DNA of 64,000 nucleotides from Telmatobacter sp. DSM 110680 (GTDB lineage: Bacteria; Acidobacteriota; Terriglobia; Terriglobales; Acidobacteriaceae), in the NCBI RefSeq assembly GCF_039994875.1, contig NZ_CP121196.1:744001-808000 (forward strand), written 5' to 3'. Below are positions 15,811 through 24,918 of the stretch, in pieces. Under the pieces are notes generated by a model. The model was not told the origin of the DNA. It did not search any database and was given only the letters and a program-made list of their open reading frames with translations. The translations under genes and the position numbers were made by a program. Positions within the stretch are counted from its first letter, which is position 1. Every line of letters starts with the position of its first letter.

Positions 15811-18102
15811 TTATTCGGTGACGCTCAACTCGGCGTGTAAGCTTGCGGTTGAGTCTTCGCCAGCCCAGACGTCGAACGTGCTGGGCTCCACTGCCCATGC
15901 CTTTGTCTGCGGGCTCCAAAATTCAAGCTCATCTTTGCCCAGCGTGAACTTGAGCGTCTGGGTCTCTCCTGGTTGTAACGCGATGCGCTTGAATCCTTTC
16001 AACTGGCGGACAGGGCGCGAGGCCGATCCCCAGCGCTGGTGAATGTAGATCTGCGCGACCGCATCTCCCGCCAGCTTCCCGGTGTTGGTCACATCCACTT
16101 GCACTTCGGTAGCATCGCCAGTCGTCATAGTGGTCTTGCTGAGGCGCAGGTGATCGAATTTGAAGCTGGTATAGCTAAGACCATAGCCGAAGGGATAGAG
16201 CGGTTTGCTTGAGACGTCCCAATAGCGCGATGTAAAGTTGGGCCGGTCTTCTGGTTCGTGGGTGAGGTTGTGGTTATAGTAGAGCGGCTCCTCGCCAGCC
16301 GAGTGAGCCCAACTGATAGGAAGCTTGCCGCCTGGATTCACATCGCCAAAGAGGACATCAGCCACCGCATTGCCGCCCTCAGTTCCCGGATACCAAGCTT
16401 CCAGAATTGCCGGAATATGCTTCGAAGCCCATTGCACGTCGACAGGACGACCGTTCTCCAATACCAGGACTAAAGGCTTGCCGGTGGAAGCTGCGGCTTC
16501 GAGCATCTGCTGCTGGATGCCGGGCAGTTCCATGGAGGCACGCGAGGCGGATTCACTGCTCATCACAGCAGTCTCGCCAACGACCGCAATTACCACGTCT
16601 GCGCCGGCTGCAGCGGCCTTCGCTTTTGCAATCGACTCGGCGATTTCAGCGTCGGTCGGAGGTGGAGGCGGTTTGGTTCCGGAGATAGCGTCGAACAAGG
16701 AGGGGAACAGGCGCACCGGGCTGGGGCCGGCAACGTAGTTGATTTCGGTACCGGGGCCAAGCTTGTTCTTCAGGCCTGCGAGGATCGTGACTGGATTACT
16801 TTTCGATCCTCCGCCGAAGAGACCTTCAACGGTCCAGCCACCTTCGATGTCGCGTACCGAATCGGCCAACGCGCCGATGACAGCGATTTTCTTGATGGAC
16901 TTCGCCAAAGGCAAGGTGTGTTTGTCATTCTTAAGCAGCACCATTGAACGCGCTGCCACCTTGCGCTCGAGTTCCCGGCCTTCAGGACGGCTGAGTGTCG
17001 AGTCCACCTTGGATTCATCGACGTAAGGATGATCGAACAAGCCGAGCTCATACTTCACTTCGAGGATAGGAAGAACCGCAGCGTCAAGTTGCGCCTCCTT
17101 CACCTTGCCCGAATGGACGAGTCCAGCGAGATATTTGGGATAGGTGAGGCTGGCCATATCCATATCAAGACCAGCCGTGACCGCTTTGAACGCCGCATCT
17201 TCGGGATCTTTTGCGTATCCGTGCGTCTGGAGTGCGCCGACGGCCCACGCATCGGAGACGACGAACCCCTTGAAGCCCCACTGCTTGCGGAGAACGTCAG
17301 TCAGCAGCCAGTGGTTCCCCGTGGCCGGTACATCGTTCAGATCCATGTAAGCGCTCATGAAACTACCCGCGCCAGCCTGTTCGGCGGCATGAAACGGAAC
17401 GAGGTACACGTTTTGCATGAGCTCTTCAGGAACGTAGGAGGAGTCGTAATCGCGACCACCTTCTGCAGCACCATAGCCGGCAAAATGCTTCACGCAGGCC
17501 ACGACGCTATCGGGGCCCAGAGATTCGCCCTGGAATCCACGCACCTGTGCACGAGCCATTGCAGCTCCGAGATAAGGGTCTTCGCCCGCTCCCTCAACGA
17601 TTCGTCCCCAGCGCGAATCCCGTGCAATGTCGACCATTGGAGTGAAGGTCCAGCGAATGCCTGCGGCCCGGGCATCTTCGCCGGCCAGGTGCTGCGCAGC
17701 TTCTTCGACGCCCGGATCCCATGAGGCGGCCATCGCCAATGGGATGGGAAAGACAGTCCGGTATCCATGGATAACATCGAACGCGAAAAGAATCGGAATA
17801 TGCAGGCGCGACTTGTCCACAGCGAGGTGCTGCAGGCGATTGATCTCCTTGACGTCAATCAGCCAGAGAATGGAGCCGACTTTGCCTTGGACGATCAGGT
17901 TGTCGGGCTTCTCGCTGGCCAGGAGGGGCATGACGATGCCGGAGGATTGATTCATCTGCCCGACTTTTTCCTCGATGGTCATCTGCTTGAGGAGCGCTTC
18001 AGCCCGATGGTGTGCCTCGTCGGCGGTGATGGGGGCAGTTTGCCCAGAAATGTTAGCGGCCAGCGCAAGAAAGAGGAGCGTGCAGGACAAAATCGCTTTC
18101 AT
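15811..18102 (-). CDS. bglX: Periplasmic beta-glucosidase, GH3
   Basis: Removes terminal beta-linked glucose (or xylose) from oligosaccharides. The 763-residue protein has a signal peptide (1-20) and the three-part GH3 plan: a TIM barrel with ARDSRWGRIVEGAGEDPYLG (about 160-179) and the KHF motif (205-207), with the catalytic nucleophile Asp284 in VVSDAW; the alpha/beta sandwich (about 385-600); and a fibronectin-III-like domain near 665-740. Size and order match BglX. GAGG lies ten bases before the start. Monocistronic, with a large regulatory gap upstream. Substrate specificity cannot be read from sequence. Confidence 0.94.
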   Translation of the reverse strand: MKAILSCTLLFLALAANISGQTAPITADEAHHRAEALLKQMTIEEKVGQMNQSSGIVMPLLASEKPDNLIVQGKVGSILWLIDVKEINRLQHLAVDKSRLHIPILFAFDVIHGYRTVFPIPLAMAASWDPGVEEAAQHLAGEDARAAGIRWTFTPMVDIARDSRWGRIVEGAGEDPYLGAAMARAQVRGFQGESLGPDSVVACVKHFAGYGAAEGGRDYDSSYVPEELMQNVYLVPFHAAEQAGAGSFMSAYMDLNDVPATGNHWLLTDVLRKQWGFKGFVVSDAWAVGALQTHGYAKDPEDAAFKAVTAGLDMDMASLTYPKYLAGLVHSGKVKEAQLDAAVLPILEVKYELGLFDHPYVDESKVDSTLSRPEGRELERKVAARSMVLLKNDKHTLPLAKSIKKIAVIGALADSVRDIEGGWTVEGLFGGGSKSNPVTILAGLKNKLGPGTEINYVAGPSPVRLFPSLFDAISGTKPPPPPTDAEIAESIAKAKAAAAGADVVIAVVGETAVMSSESASRASMELPGIQQQMLEAAASTGKPLVLVLENGRPVDVQWASKHIPAILEAWYPGTEGGNAVADVLFGDVNPGGKLPISWAHSAGEEPLYYNHNLTHEPEDRPNFTSRYWDVSSKPLYPFGYGLSYTSFKFDHLRLSKTTMTTGDATEVQVDVTNTGKLAGDAVAQIYIHQRWGSASRPVRQLKGFKRIALQPGETQTLKFTLGKDELEFWSPQTKAWAVEPSTFDVWAGEDSTASLHAELSVTE

Positions 18103-18297
18103 AAGTTAATTACCTCGCATCACGGAAAGGCCCCTATAACGGGGACCCATCAGCATATTGCATGTTTGTATTTTCTGGCTGGTGAACTTCGAAGGATACA
18201 CTGGCGTTTGACGGCCGCAGCGTGTGTAGTGGACATTATGGACTCTAATCGAAGCTGCATTGCACCAGCTTGTGCGCAACACGGAGGGGCTCTCCAC

Positions 18298-18360
18298 AAA
18301 AAAAGCGCCCCCCGATTAGTCCCGCCTGGATTCAATCCAGGTCTGGTAACCGGAGGGGCG
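18298..18360 (-). terminator. Orphan minus-strand intrinsic terminator
   Basis: Read on the minus strand, CGCCCC pairs with GGGGCG. Inside are CCG/CGG (after a one-base bulge), UUA/UAA, and an apical CCTGGATT-C-AATCCAGG repeat, followed directly by GC and seven T. This is the strongest terminator shape in the window. No minus-strand gene precedes it, so it probably ends a noncoding transcript starting somewhere in about 18370-18770, or an antisense RNA from the next gene. Confidence 0.7.
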
Positions 18361-18390
18361 AGGAGCCGCAATCACAAGAAAACGCGCCGT

Positions 18391-18403
18391 AGTGTGACAC
18401 ACT
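18391..18403. promoter_or_regulatory. AGTGTG-A-CACACT palindrome
   Basis: A perfect six-base inverted repeat around one base, in the gap between bglX and the divergent gene at 18771 and inside the putative small-RNA region. It resembles an operator half-site pair. The regulator is unknown. Confidence 0.3.
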
Positions 18404-18770
18404 CCCGACACATTTTCTGGACCGGCCTCCAATGTACGCAGAATTGAATATTGGCGACAGGTTCCATCGGGTAGCGAGGGACCTGTAAAGTCCATAAGCT
18501 GATGCAGAATCTATCTTTATTGAAGTATGGACACAGTTAAAGTGCGGACGTATCATACGCAGTGCGGGCAATCCAGAATTTAATACGACCTTCTTTTCCA
18601 CCGAGACCTGCCGGGATCCAAATCGAAGGGGAAGAAATGATGAGCCCGTTGGACCTAGTTTTTTTGGTCTTGCGATCGATTGCTGTCCGTCGCACTCGCC
18701 AAGTGCCACTTCGGTGCGCAATCTGATGCCGCGAGCCATTGCCCATTTAGGGCTTTGAGGAGTTCGTGCA

Positions 18771-20072
18771 ATGCCAGTGGCCCCCAAATCCATCCAGGAT
18801 GTGGACCCGCAGTCGTTTGCCTCCGATTCCGCCGTCAGGGAGCAACTGCAGAAGCTGCTCACCCACCCTCTTTTCGCTAATAGCAAGCGCTATCCCGCCC
18901 TGCTGGCCTATGTGGTAGAGCAGACGCTTCTGGGAAACGCTGGCGAATTGAAAGAGCGCAGTATCGGGATTGAAGTCTTCGGCAGGACGCCCAGCTACGA
19001 CGCAAACTCTGACCCGGTTGTGCGCATAACTGCGGGTGAGGTACGCAAGCGGCTGAGTCTCTATTATTTTGACTCATCCCATCTCGGGGAACTCGTGATC
19101 GAGTTACCCCTGGGCTCATATGTGCCAACGTTTCGACCGCCTGAGCCGATAGCTGAACCGGCGCCGGAAACCCTAGAAATGGCCGTGGTCACGGAAGGGC
19201 CGGACGAGATTCAGCCAATTGCGCCCTCGTTCCAGCCAGATTCCCCTTCGAAGCCATCGCAATTCCGCTGGACTATTATGGTCGGTCTGCTGATTCTGGG
19301 CTGCGTGGTCGGCACCATTGTGGGGTTGCGCATCCACCCAGCGCCGGCGCCGCCCGAACCGGTCTCCAACATCGAGCATTTCTGGGAGCCATTCCTTTCA
19401 AGCGCCAATCCGACCACATTCTGCCTGGGCGAACCTGCCAAGAATATTGACATGGACGCGATTAATTCCTTCGAAGCCCCAGTCAATTCTCCAGTGGAGC
19501 CCCAGAAGCTCTATGTGCGGCTACATCTGTCAGGAAACCTGGCACTGGCGGATGTCATCACCTTGACGCGCACGGCGGCTGCTCTTGAGGCGCGCCATAA
19601 AGCGTTTCGAGTGGTGCCAGCATCGGAGGCGACCTTCGCCCAGTTGCGCGAGGGCCCGATCGTGCTGATCGGCGCCTTCGACAACATCTGGACCCTGCGC
19701 GTAACACAGAAGCTGCGGTTTGGATTTGAATCGAAGGACGGCGTAGCTTTGATTGTCGATCGCAAAAGCCAGACTCAAACGACCTGGGCGACAGCATGGG
19801 ATCTGCCGTATCAAAAGCTCTCGCGCGATTATGCGATTGTGGCTCGCATACATGACAGCACCACCGGCCAGCCGGTGATCATCGCTGCGGGTATTTCAGA
19901 AGAAGGAACAGAGGCGGCCGGAGAGATTCTCTACAATCCTGTCTATCTCGAATCGCTTCTCGCCAAGGCTCCCGCTAACTGGGAAAAGATGAATATGGAA
20001 GCCGTGATTGAGACACAGGTCATCGAAGGCCATTCCGGGCCGCCCAATGTTCTCGCTGTTGAAACCTGGTAA
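18771..20072 (+). CDS. Single-span membrane protein with acidobacterial regulator-like N-terminal domain
   Basis: A 433-residue protein. The N-terminal 125 residues follow a pattern I recall from acidobacterial regulator-like proteins: LAYVVEQTLLGNAGELKERSIG, then EVFGRTPSYDANSDPVVRI and RKRLSLYYF, then a GSYVP end. A Pro/Glu-rich linker (about 125-160) leads to one membrane span (about 163-183), and a C-terminal domain of about 240 residues starts at HFWEPFLSSANPT. The N-terminus may bind DNA or act as an interaction module facing the cytoplasm, with the C-terminal part sensing outside; this is inference. GAGGAG lies eight bases before the ATG. Confidence 0.8.
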   Translation: MPVAPKSIQDVDPQSFASDSAVREQLQKLLTHPLFANSKRYPALLAYVVEQTLLGNAGELKERSIGIEVFGRTPSYDANSDPVVRITAGEVRKRLSLYYFDSSHLGELVIELPLGSYVPTFRPPEPIAEPAPETLEMAVVTEGPDEIQPIAPSFQPDSPSKPSQFRWTIMVGLLILGCVVGTIVGLRIHPAPAPPEPVSNIEHFWEPFLSSANPTTFCLGEPAKNIDMDAINSFEAPVNSPVEPQKLYVRLHLSGNLALADVITLTRTAAALEARHKAFRVVPASEATFAQLREGPIVLIGAFDNIWTLRVTQKLRFGFESKDGVALIVDRKSQTQTTWATAWDLPYQKLSRDYAIVARIHDSTTGQPVIIAAGISEEGTEAAGEILYNPVYLESLLAKAPANWEKMNMEAVIETQVIEGHSGPPNVLAVETW

Positions 20073-20136
20073 GCGGTGTTGTTCTGGCTGGCTGCGCTGG
20101 AGTGGCCTACGAGCGCTGAAAGCCGCGATCAACCTT

Positions 20137-20361
20137 CTACTTCTTTGCCTTCTGCGCTGCCCAACGTTTGCGTTGCGCATCGGCGATCCGCTTGCGAGCT
20201 TCGGGACTGAGTACGCGCTTCTTCTTCCTGCCTGGCCCTTTGCTTGTCTTACTTTTGGGACCCGACGTGCTAACTGTTCGGGTACCTGCAAGCAGAGAAC
20301 GGACTTGAGTAAGTCTGGCGATCTCCGCGTCTATTTCAGCAAGGATGGTTTCTATCGACAT
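20137..20361 (-). CDS. Small basic protein of unknown function
   Basis: A 74-residue protein: an N-terminal coiled-coil-like helix (ETILAEIDAEIARLTQVRSLL), a Ser/Lys-rich linker, and a very basic C-terminus with SPEARKRIADAQRKRWAAQKAKK. That SPEARKRI-A-AQRKRW motif recurs in small bacterial proteins and looks like a nucleic-acid-binding tail. Start at 20361 matches the helix, although GTG/ATG codons 18-21 bases upstream are possible and no SD is clear. It converges with the gene at 18771. Confidence 0.6.
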   Translation of the reverse strand: MSIETILAEIDAEIARLTQVRSLLAGTRTVSTSGPKSKTSKGPGRKKKRVLSPEARKRIADAQRKRWAAQKAKK

Positions 20362-20435
20362 AGTGAGAGGATATATCATCACCGCGAAGCGGAGATGACT
20401 CCACTTATGACTTACACCCGTGAAACTTCATTCAC

Positions 20436-22298
20436 TTAATCGGCCTTTCCGATGGTTTTCTCCTTGTAGGCTTTTTGCAGCACATAGAAGACTGCCTTCT
20501 TTTGTCCCTGATCGGAGATCAATCCTTTGCGATTGAATTCATCCTGAATACCTGTCAAGGGGCGATTGGGCGAACGGAAATCCATGAGGCACCAGGGGCT
20601 CATGCCTCTGAGTTGCGCGATCTTGTTCAGCATCGGCAATTGATGGCGAAAAACATCTGCCTGATACTCCTCGGTCCAGCGTTCGTTTTCGCCGCCGTGC
20701 AGGCCTGCCTTTGCACCCGCACCAAATTCGCTGACGATTACCGGCTTTTCATAATCAATCTGCCACTGGGTTGTGTCGGCGCTTTCGGGATGCCCTTCGT
20801 ACCATCCGATATATTCGTTGATCCCAATTACGTCCAGAGCCTTTCCCAGTGGATCATCCACGATCTTGGTATCGCCTTTCGCGCGCACGAGCAGAGCAGC
20901 CGTAATCAATCGCGTCGGATCGAGACTGCGAGCGCGGATTGCCAGTGTTTCAATGAACTGGGTGCGTGCAGTATTGTTAGGCGTTTCGTTCGCCATGGAC
21001 CAGAGAATGATGGCTGCATGATTGCGTGAGGTGTTGATCTCCTCGTCAAGTTGTTGCTCAGCCTTCGCCAGCACTTTGGGGTTGTCAAATTGGAGCGCCC
21101 AGTAAACCGGATTCTCCGACCAGACCAATAAGCCCATGCGATCGGCAGCGCGCAGCATGGTCTCATCGTGCGGATAGTGCGCAAGGCGAACGTAGTTACA
21201 GCCCAGTTCCTTAGCCCAGCCTAGCAAGGTCTCCGCATCTTTATCTGAATAGGCGCGACCAGTGCGATAGGGTGCTTCGGCGTGGATTGAAATGCCGCGA
21301 AGGAAGATCGGTTTGCCGTTGAGCAGAATCTCGGAGCCGCGTGTTTCGATCGTGCGAAATCCCATCAACTCGTTGATAGAATCGCCGCCCGCGTGGATCG
21401 CTACTTTGTAGAGCTTCGGCGACTCTGGCGTCCAGCGCTCTAATCCCTGCACGTTGAAGTGGAATGCAGCTCGACCATCCGCGCCGATGTCCGCTGTCGC
21501 CTTTCCGCGCAGATCGGCAATTTCAACATCCACTTTCTCACCCGGTTGTCCACCTATGACATGAACCCACCCTTCAATCGAACCCGCTTCTTTACCGCTC
21601 AGATGCAAATCATACTGATCAATGAAGGTCTCAGGTACCTGGATCAGCGAAACTTCACGCGTCAGGCCGCCATAATTCCACCAGTCAGTTTCGAGTGTGG
21701 GCACGTTGTCTTCGTGACGGGTGTTATCTACCGCAGCAACCACGAAGTTACCGCCGGCGTGAATGGCCTCGGTTACATCGCAGTTGAACGCGGTAAATCC
21801 GCCCTCGTGCTCGCAGACTTTCTGACCATTGACCCAGAACCATGAATGATAGTTAGCCGCCCCAATGTGGAGAAAAACTTTAGTATGCGGTTTGGGATCG
21901 TACGTGAAGTCCTTCTCATACCAGATTGGTCCTTCGTAGAACATGAGCGAATCGCGCTGCGTGTTCCAATCGCCCGGGACCTTGAGTTTTGGCGCCTTGG
22001 AGAAGTCATATTCGGTGGGGAATGGATCGCCAGGCTTCGCTTTGTAATTCATGAAGTAGCCATTCTTCTTTTCTTCATGATGGAAGCTGAACAGGCCTGA
22101 GAAGTACGGATCGACAATAGACGCCCACTCTCCATTGAGAGACGTTGCCGGGCGGCGATCGGCGCCAGTAAGCACGATGGGCACCGGGACGGCGAGAGCG
22201 CACGGAGCAAGGATTGCAACTGCCATGAGAAGAAAAACGAAAAAATGAAGAACAGAAGTTACCTTGTTCAAAACATGGCGAGCGACGAAAGCAGTCAT
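20436..22298 (-). CDS. Secreted glycoside hydrolase family 2 (beta-glucuronidase/galactosidase type)
   Basis: A 620-residue enzyme with a signal segment (about 15-37). GH2 plan: a sugar-binding jelly roll (about 50-220, WYEKDF and VNGQKVCEHEGGFTAF), an immunoglobulin-like middle (225-320), and a TIM barrel with the GISIHAEAPYRTGRAYSDKD and NYVRLAHYPHDE blocks. The acid/base pair is Asn437-Glu438 (WSMANE) and the nucleophile Glu524 (VSEFGAGA). The barrel resembles beta-glucuronidases more than LacZ, but the substrate is not certain. GAGGA lies five bases before the ATG. Confidence 0.9.
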   Translation of the reverse strand: MTAFVARHVLNKVTSVLHFFVFLLMAVAILAPCALAVPVPIVLTGADRRPATSLNGEWASIVDPYFSGLFSFHHEEKKNGYFMNYKAKPGDPFPTEYDFSKAPKLKVPGDWNTQRDSLMFYEGPIWYEKDFTYDPKPHTKVFLHIGAANYHSWFWVNGQKVCEHEGGFTAFNCDVTEAIHAGGNFVVAAVDNTRHEDNVPTLETDWWNYGGLTREVSLIQVPETFIDQYDLHLSGKEAGSIEGWVHVIGGQPGEKVDVEIADLRGKATADIGADGRAAFHFNVQGLERWTPESPKLYKVAIHAGGDSINELMGFRTIETRGSEILLNGKPIFLRGISIHAEAPYRTGRAYSDKDAETLLGWAKELGCNYVRLAHYPHDETMLRAADRMGLLVWSENPVYWALQFDNPKVLAKAEQQLDEEINTSRNHAAIILWSMANETPNNTARTQFIETLAIRARSLDPTRLITAALLVRAKGDTKIVDDPLGKALDVIGINEYIGWYEGHPESADTTQWQIDYEKPVIVSEFGAGAKAGLHGGENERWTEEYQADVFRHQLPMLNKIAQLRGMSPWCLMDFRSPNRPLTGIQDEFNRKGLISDQGQKKAVFYVLQKAYKEKTIGKAD

Positions 22299-22450
22299 GC
22301 CAATCCTCTTTTAGATTGCAGTAGATTTTGAGAGGAGCCTGGTTCGGAGCAGTGTGGGGGCAGCTCTCAGCGGACTGATCATCTTATCGCTTCGCATTCC
22401 GCGATGTACATTGGGCATGCGAGTGCGCTCAAACGTCTCGCACAAAGAAC

Positions 22451-22473
22451 GGGCAGACCGGTTTGGCCTGCCC
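22451..22473 (-). terminator. Hairpin after the gene at 22501
   Basis: GGGCAG/CTGCCC, with inner CC/GG pairs after one mismatch, lies about 30 bases beyond the stop of the minus-strand gene at 22501-23082, followed on that strand by GTTCTTTG. A weak intrinsic terminator. Confidence 0.45.
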
Positions 22474-22500
22474 TCTTACTCCATTCCAAATGTGCCGAGC

Positions 22501-23082
22501 TTATTGCGGTCCGAGATACATCACATGCACATAGGTTCCGAGACGGACGTTGTAGGCCAGGTACCAGCCATCGTGATCCGGATCTTCATAGATGACAATG
22601 TCGTCGCTATCCCAGTCCCAGCCATCGCAGAAGCCAAAATCGGCTGGCGCAACGCTCCAGTACCATCCATTAAACGAGAACCGGCTTGGGCCTCCGCCGC
22701 CGAGGTGCCATCTGTGCGAGGGACCAAACCCGCCCGTGAAGCGGCCATGCTCGAAGGGGCGGTCAACATGGTAGTTAGCGTCGTTTCGACCAGTATCATG
22801 TCCGACCCAACGGTTGCCTTGATCGACGTGCGGTGCATTTGGATGACCGGGTTTGTCGCTAAAATTTCGCTGCTGCTGTTGCGGGGGCTGCTCACGCTGA
22901 ACAGGTTGTTGTTGTCTCGCGTCATTTGTTTTGTGCACCGGTGCGGCTTTGGGAGCTCGACTCGGGGCCGGTCCGCGGGACGGCGGCGGCGCCGGACGCC
23001 CATGAGCTTCGGGGAATTGCTGCGCAATTGCCGGCAATGACACAGCCAACAATACGGTCAAAATCAAATTTGCTGCACGCAT
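22501..23082 (-). CDS. Secreted Gln/Pro-rich protein of unknown function
   Basis: A 193-residue protein with a signal peptide (1-20, AIA|QQ), a low-complexity Pro/Gln/Arg-rich stretch (about 25-75) and an aromatic, Asp-rich C-terminal domain (about 110-193) with [26 protein letters not shown] and [12 protein letters not shown]. The Asp clusters could bind calcium or another cation. I have a memory of similar tails in acidobacterial and proteobacterial secreted proteins without a known role. GGAGGA lies five bases before the ATG. Probably periplasmic or surface. Confidence 0.72.
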   Translation of the reverse strand: MRAANLILTVLLAVSLPAIAQQFPEAHGRPAPPPSRGPAPSRAPKAAPVHKTNDARQQQPVQREQPPQQQQRNFSDKPGHPNAPHVDQGNRWVGHDTGRNDANYHVDRPFEHGRFTGGFGPSHRWHLGGGGPSRFSFNGWYWSVAPADFGFCDGWDWDSDDIVIYEDPDHDGWYLAYNVRLGTYVHVMYLGPQ

Positions 23083-23221
23083 GATGTTCCTCCAACTTGC
23101 TTACGGGAGAGCGGCGCGGCGCTTTGAAGCTCCCGATAAGCCGATCACAAACACACTACATGAAACCCTGCAGAGTGTGGCAAGTTGCTGATTGCCGGAT
23201 AAGTGAGGAATTTGCAGCGAC

Positions 23222-24532
23222 TTATGCGTTGACCGCAACACCCTGTCGCCGCCATGCATAGAGTGGGAACCGGTTGGCCATCTCCGCAACCTCGCCGCGA
23301 ATGTGTTCAAGCGCCGCATCGTCGTTGCGTTTCTCGAGAGCCTTCGCGATCCAGGTTGCGATGATGCGCATCTCTGGCTCCTTCATGCCGCGCGTTGTGA
23401 GCGCGGGCGTGCCGATGCGAATCCCGGAAGGCTTGAGCGGGGGATTCGTGTCGTAAGGAATCGCGTTTTTGTTGACGGTGATGCCAGCCTTGCCGAGAGC
23501 AAGCTCAGCTTCCGATCCAAGAATTCCCTTTTGGAAGACATCGACGAGGATCAAGTGATTGTCTGTTCCGCCAGAAACCAGGCGATAACCGGTCTCCTGC
23601 ATGGCCGTGGCCAGCGCTTTGCAGTTGGCGACTGTTTGCGCAGCATAAGATTTGAATTCGGGCCGCAGAACTTCGCCAAATGCGACTGCTTTGGCAGCAA
23701 TGATGTGCACCAGCGGTCCACCCTGCTGGCCTGGAAATACCGCCATATCGATGGCCTTGCCCAGAGTCTGTTCCGGTTTCTGGCCAACCTGAAAATCCTT
23801 GCCACAGAGAATCAGTCCAGCGCGCGGTCCACGCAGCGTTTTATGCGTGGTTGTGGTGGTGATGTGCGCATGTGGGACCGGGGAAGGATGCGCTCCGCCC
23901 GCGACGAGTCCGGCGATATGCGCCATGTCAAAGATGTATTTGGCGCCGACCTTGTCCGCGATCTGGCGCATGCGCTCGAAATCCCAAAGACGCGGGTAAG
24001 CGCTGGCGCCGCCAATGATGACCTTGGGCTTTTCGCGCTCGGCAATCGCTTCGAGTTCATCGTAGTCGATGACTTCAGTATCGCGACGGACGGTATAAAA
24101 AGTTGTCTTGTAAAGCTTACCGCTGAAACTGAGCTTGTGACCGTGTGTCAGGTGGCCACCGTGAGCCAGGTCGAGGCCGAGGATGGTGTCGCCCGCCTGC
24201 AAGACGGCCATGTAGGCGGAAGCATTCGCCTGCGAGCCGGAGTGCGGCTGAACGTTGGCAAACTCCGCTCCAAATATCTGTTTGGCACGATCGCGAGCCA
24301 GGTTCTCAACCACGTCGGCATACTCGCAGCCGCCGTAGTAACGTTTTCCCGGATATCCTTCGGCATACTTGTTGGTGAAGACAGAGCCGGCAGCCTCAAG
24401 CACCGCTTCGGAGACGAAGTTTTCGCTGGCGATCATCTCGAGGCCCTCGTGCTGGCGGAGGGTTTCGTGGTCAACGGCGGCGGCTACTTCAGGGTCGGCC
24501 TGGGCCAGGGAAAGGGCCATGCGATCAGTCAT
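23222..24532 (-). CDS. glyA: Serine hydroxymethyltransferase
   Basis: Converts serine and tetrahydrofolate to glycine and 5,10-methylene-THF, the main source of one-carbon units. A 436-residue PLP enzyme with [10 protein letters not shown] (about 32-41), [17 protein letters not shown] (54-70), DMAHIAGL (202-209) and the PLP-lysine block [12 protein letters not shown] with Lys231. Length and sequence match bacterial GlyA. No glycine riboswitch is visible in the short upstream gap. No clear SD; a second Met four codons in is a less likely start. Confidence 0.98.
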   Translation of the reverse strand: MTDRMALSLAQADPEVAAAVDHETLRQHEGLEMIASENFVSEAVLEAAGSVFTNKYAEGYPGKRYYGGCEYADVVENLARDRAKQIFGAEFANVQPHSGSQANASAYMAVLQAGDTILGLDLAHGGHLTHGHKLSFSGKLYKTTFYTVRRDTEVIDYDELEAIAEREKPKVIIGGASAYPRLWDFERMRQIADKVGAKYIFDMAHIAGLVAGGAHPSPVPHAHITTTTTHKTLRGPRAGLILCGKDFQVGQKPEQTLGKAIDMAVFPGQQGGPLVHIIAAKAVAFGEVLRPEFKSYAAQTVANCKALATAMQETGYRLVSGGTDNHLILVDVFQKGILGSEAELALGKAGITVNKNAIPYDTNPPLKPSGIRIGTPALTTRGMKEPEMRIIATWIAKALEKRNDDAALEHIRGEVAEMANRFPLYAWRRQGVAVNA

Positions 24533-24592
24533 ACGACAATTTTACGGCAAGATCCGGCCGCTCTTGTGCAATCCCTGACCGAGCGGCCAGGA

Positions 24593-24805
24593 TCAGCCCT
24601 TGCGTGGCTTTCTATAAGCCCAGAAGATCAGTCCGAAGCCAGCTATTGCCAGCATCGCGCCATATGCAGCCCATTGGCGGTCATTCTGCATAAAGCTTCT
24701 GGCAAGTGGACCCCAAGCCAGATTCAGCCCCTGCAAAATCCAAATTCCGCCCATTACTACTAGAAGCGCGCCTATTAGTCCGCTGATGCTCTTTAAAATG
24801 CGCAC
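24593..24805 (-). CDS. Small two-span membrane protein
   Basis: A 70-residue protein with two hydrophobic helices (about 7-25 and 43-62) and a basic tail (RKPRKG). The motif GGIWILQGLNL and the QWAAYGAMLAIAG block are ones I recall in small acidobacterial and proteobacterial membrane proteins of unknown role. GTG at 24805 is preferred because AGGAAG lies exactly six bases before it; a GTG eight codons upstream (24829) lacks an SD. It sits 60 bases upstream of glyA on the same strand, so cotranscription is possible. Confidence 0.68.
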   Translation of the reverse strand: MRILKSISGLIGALLVVMGGIWILQGLNLAWGPLARSFMQNDRQWAAYGAMLAIAGFGLIFWAYRKPRKG

Positions 24806-24918
24806 GATCGTCTTCCTTATCTGATCCACGAAGAAGAATCAGTTGGATATAACTCTCTTCATCCTACTTGTCGCGGCACAGCGCCTTGTGAAAAGAACAT
24901 CGCGCGGTGACGAGCTTC

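Larger units (their letters stand above)
18103..18770. other. 668-base intergenic region, possible small RNA locus
   Basis: It separates bglX (minus) from the membrane protein at 18771 (plus). No credible protein gene is visible. It holds a minus-strand intrinsic terminator at 18298-18360 that does not belong to either neighbour, a 13-base palindrome at 18391-18403, and moderately AT-rich stretches near 18440-18600 that could hold promoters. The last 20 bases give a good SD (GAGGAG) for 18771. Confidence 0.55.

Noticed and set aside
18302..18362. tRNA-like look of the CCTGGATTCAATCCAGG segment
   Set aside because: No cloverleaf with acceptor, D and anticodon arms can be built; it is the top of a terminator hairpin.
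23303..24763. A 486-residue plus-strand open frame over glyA
   Set aside because: It lies antisense to a clear serine hydroxymethyltransferase, has no recognisable domain, and is explained by GC-rich codon bias.
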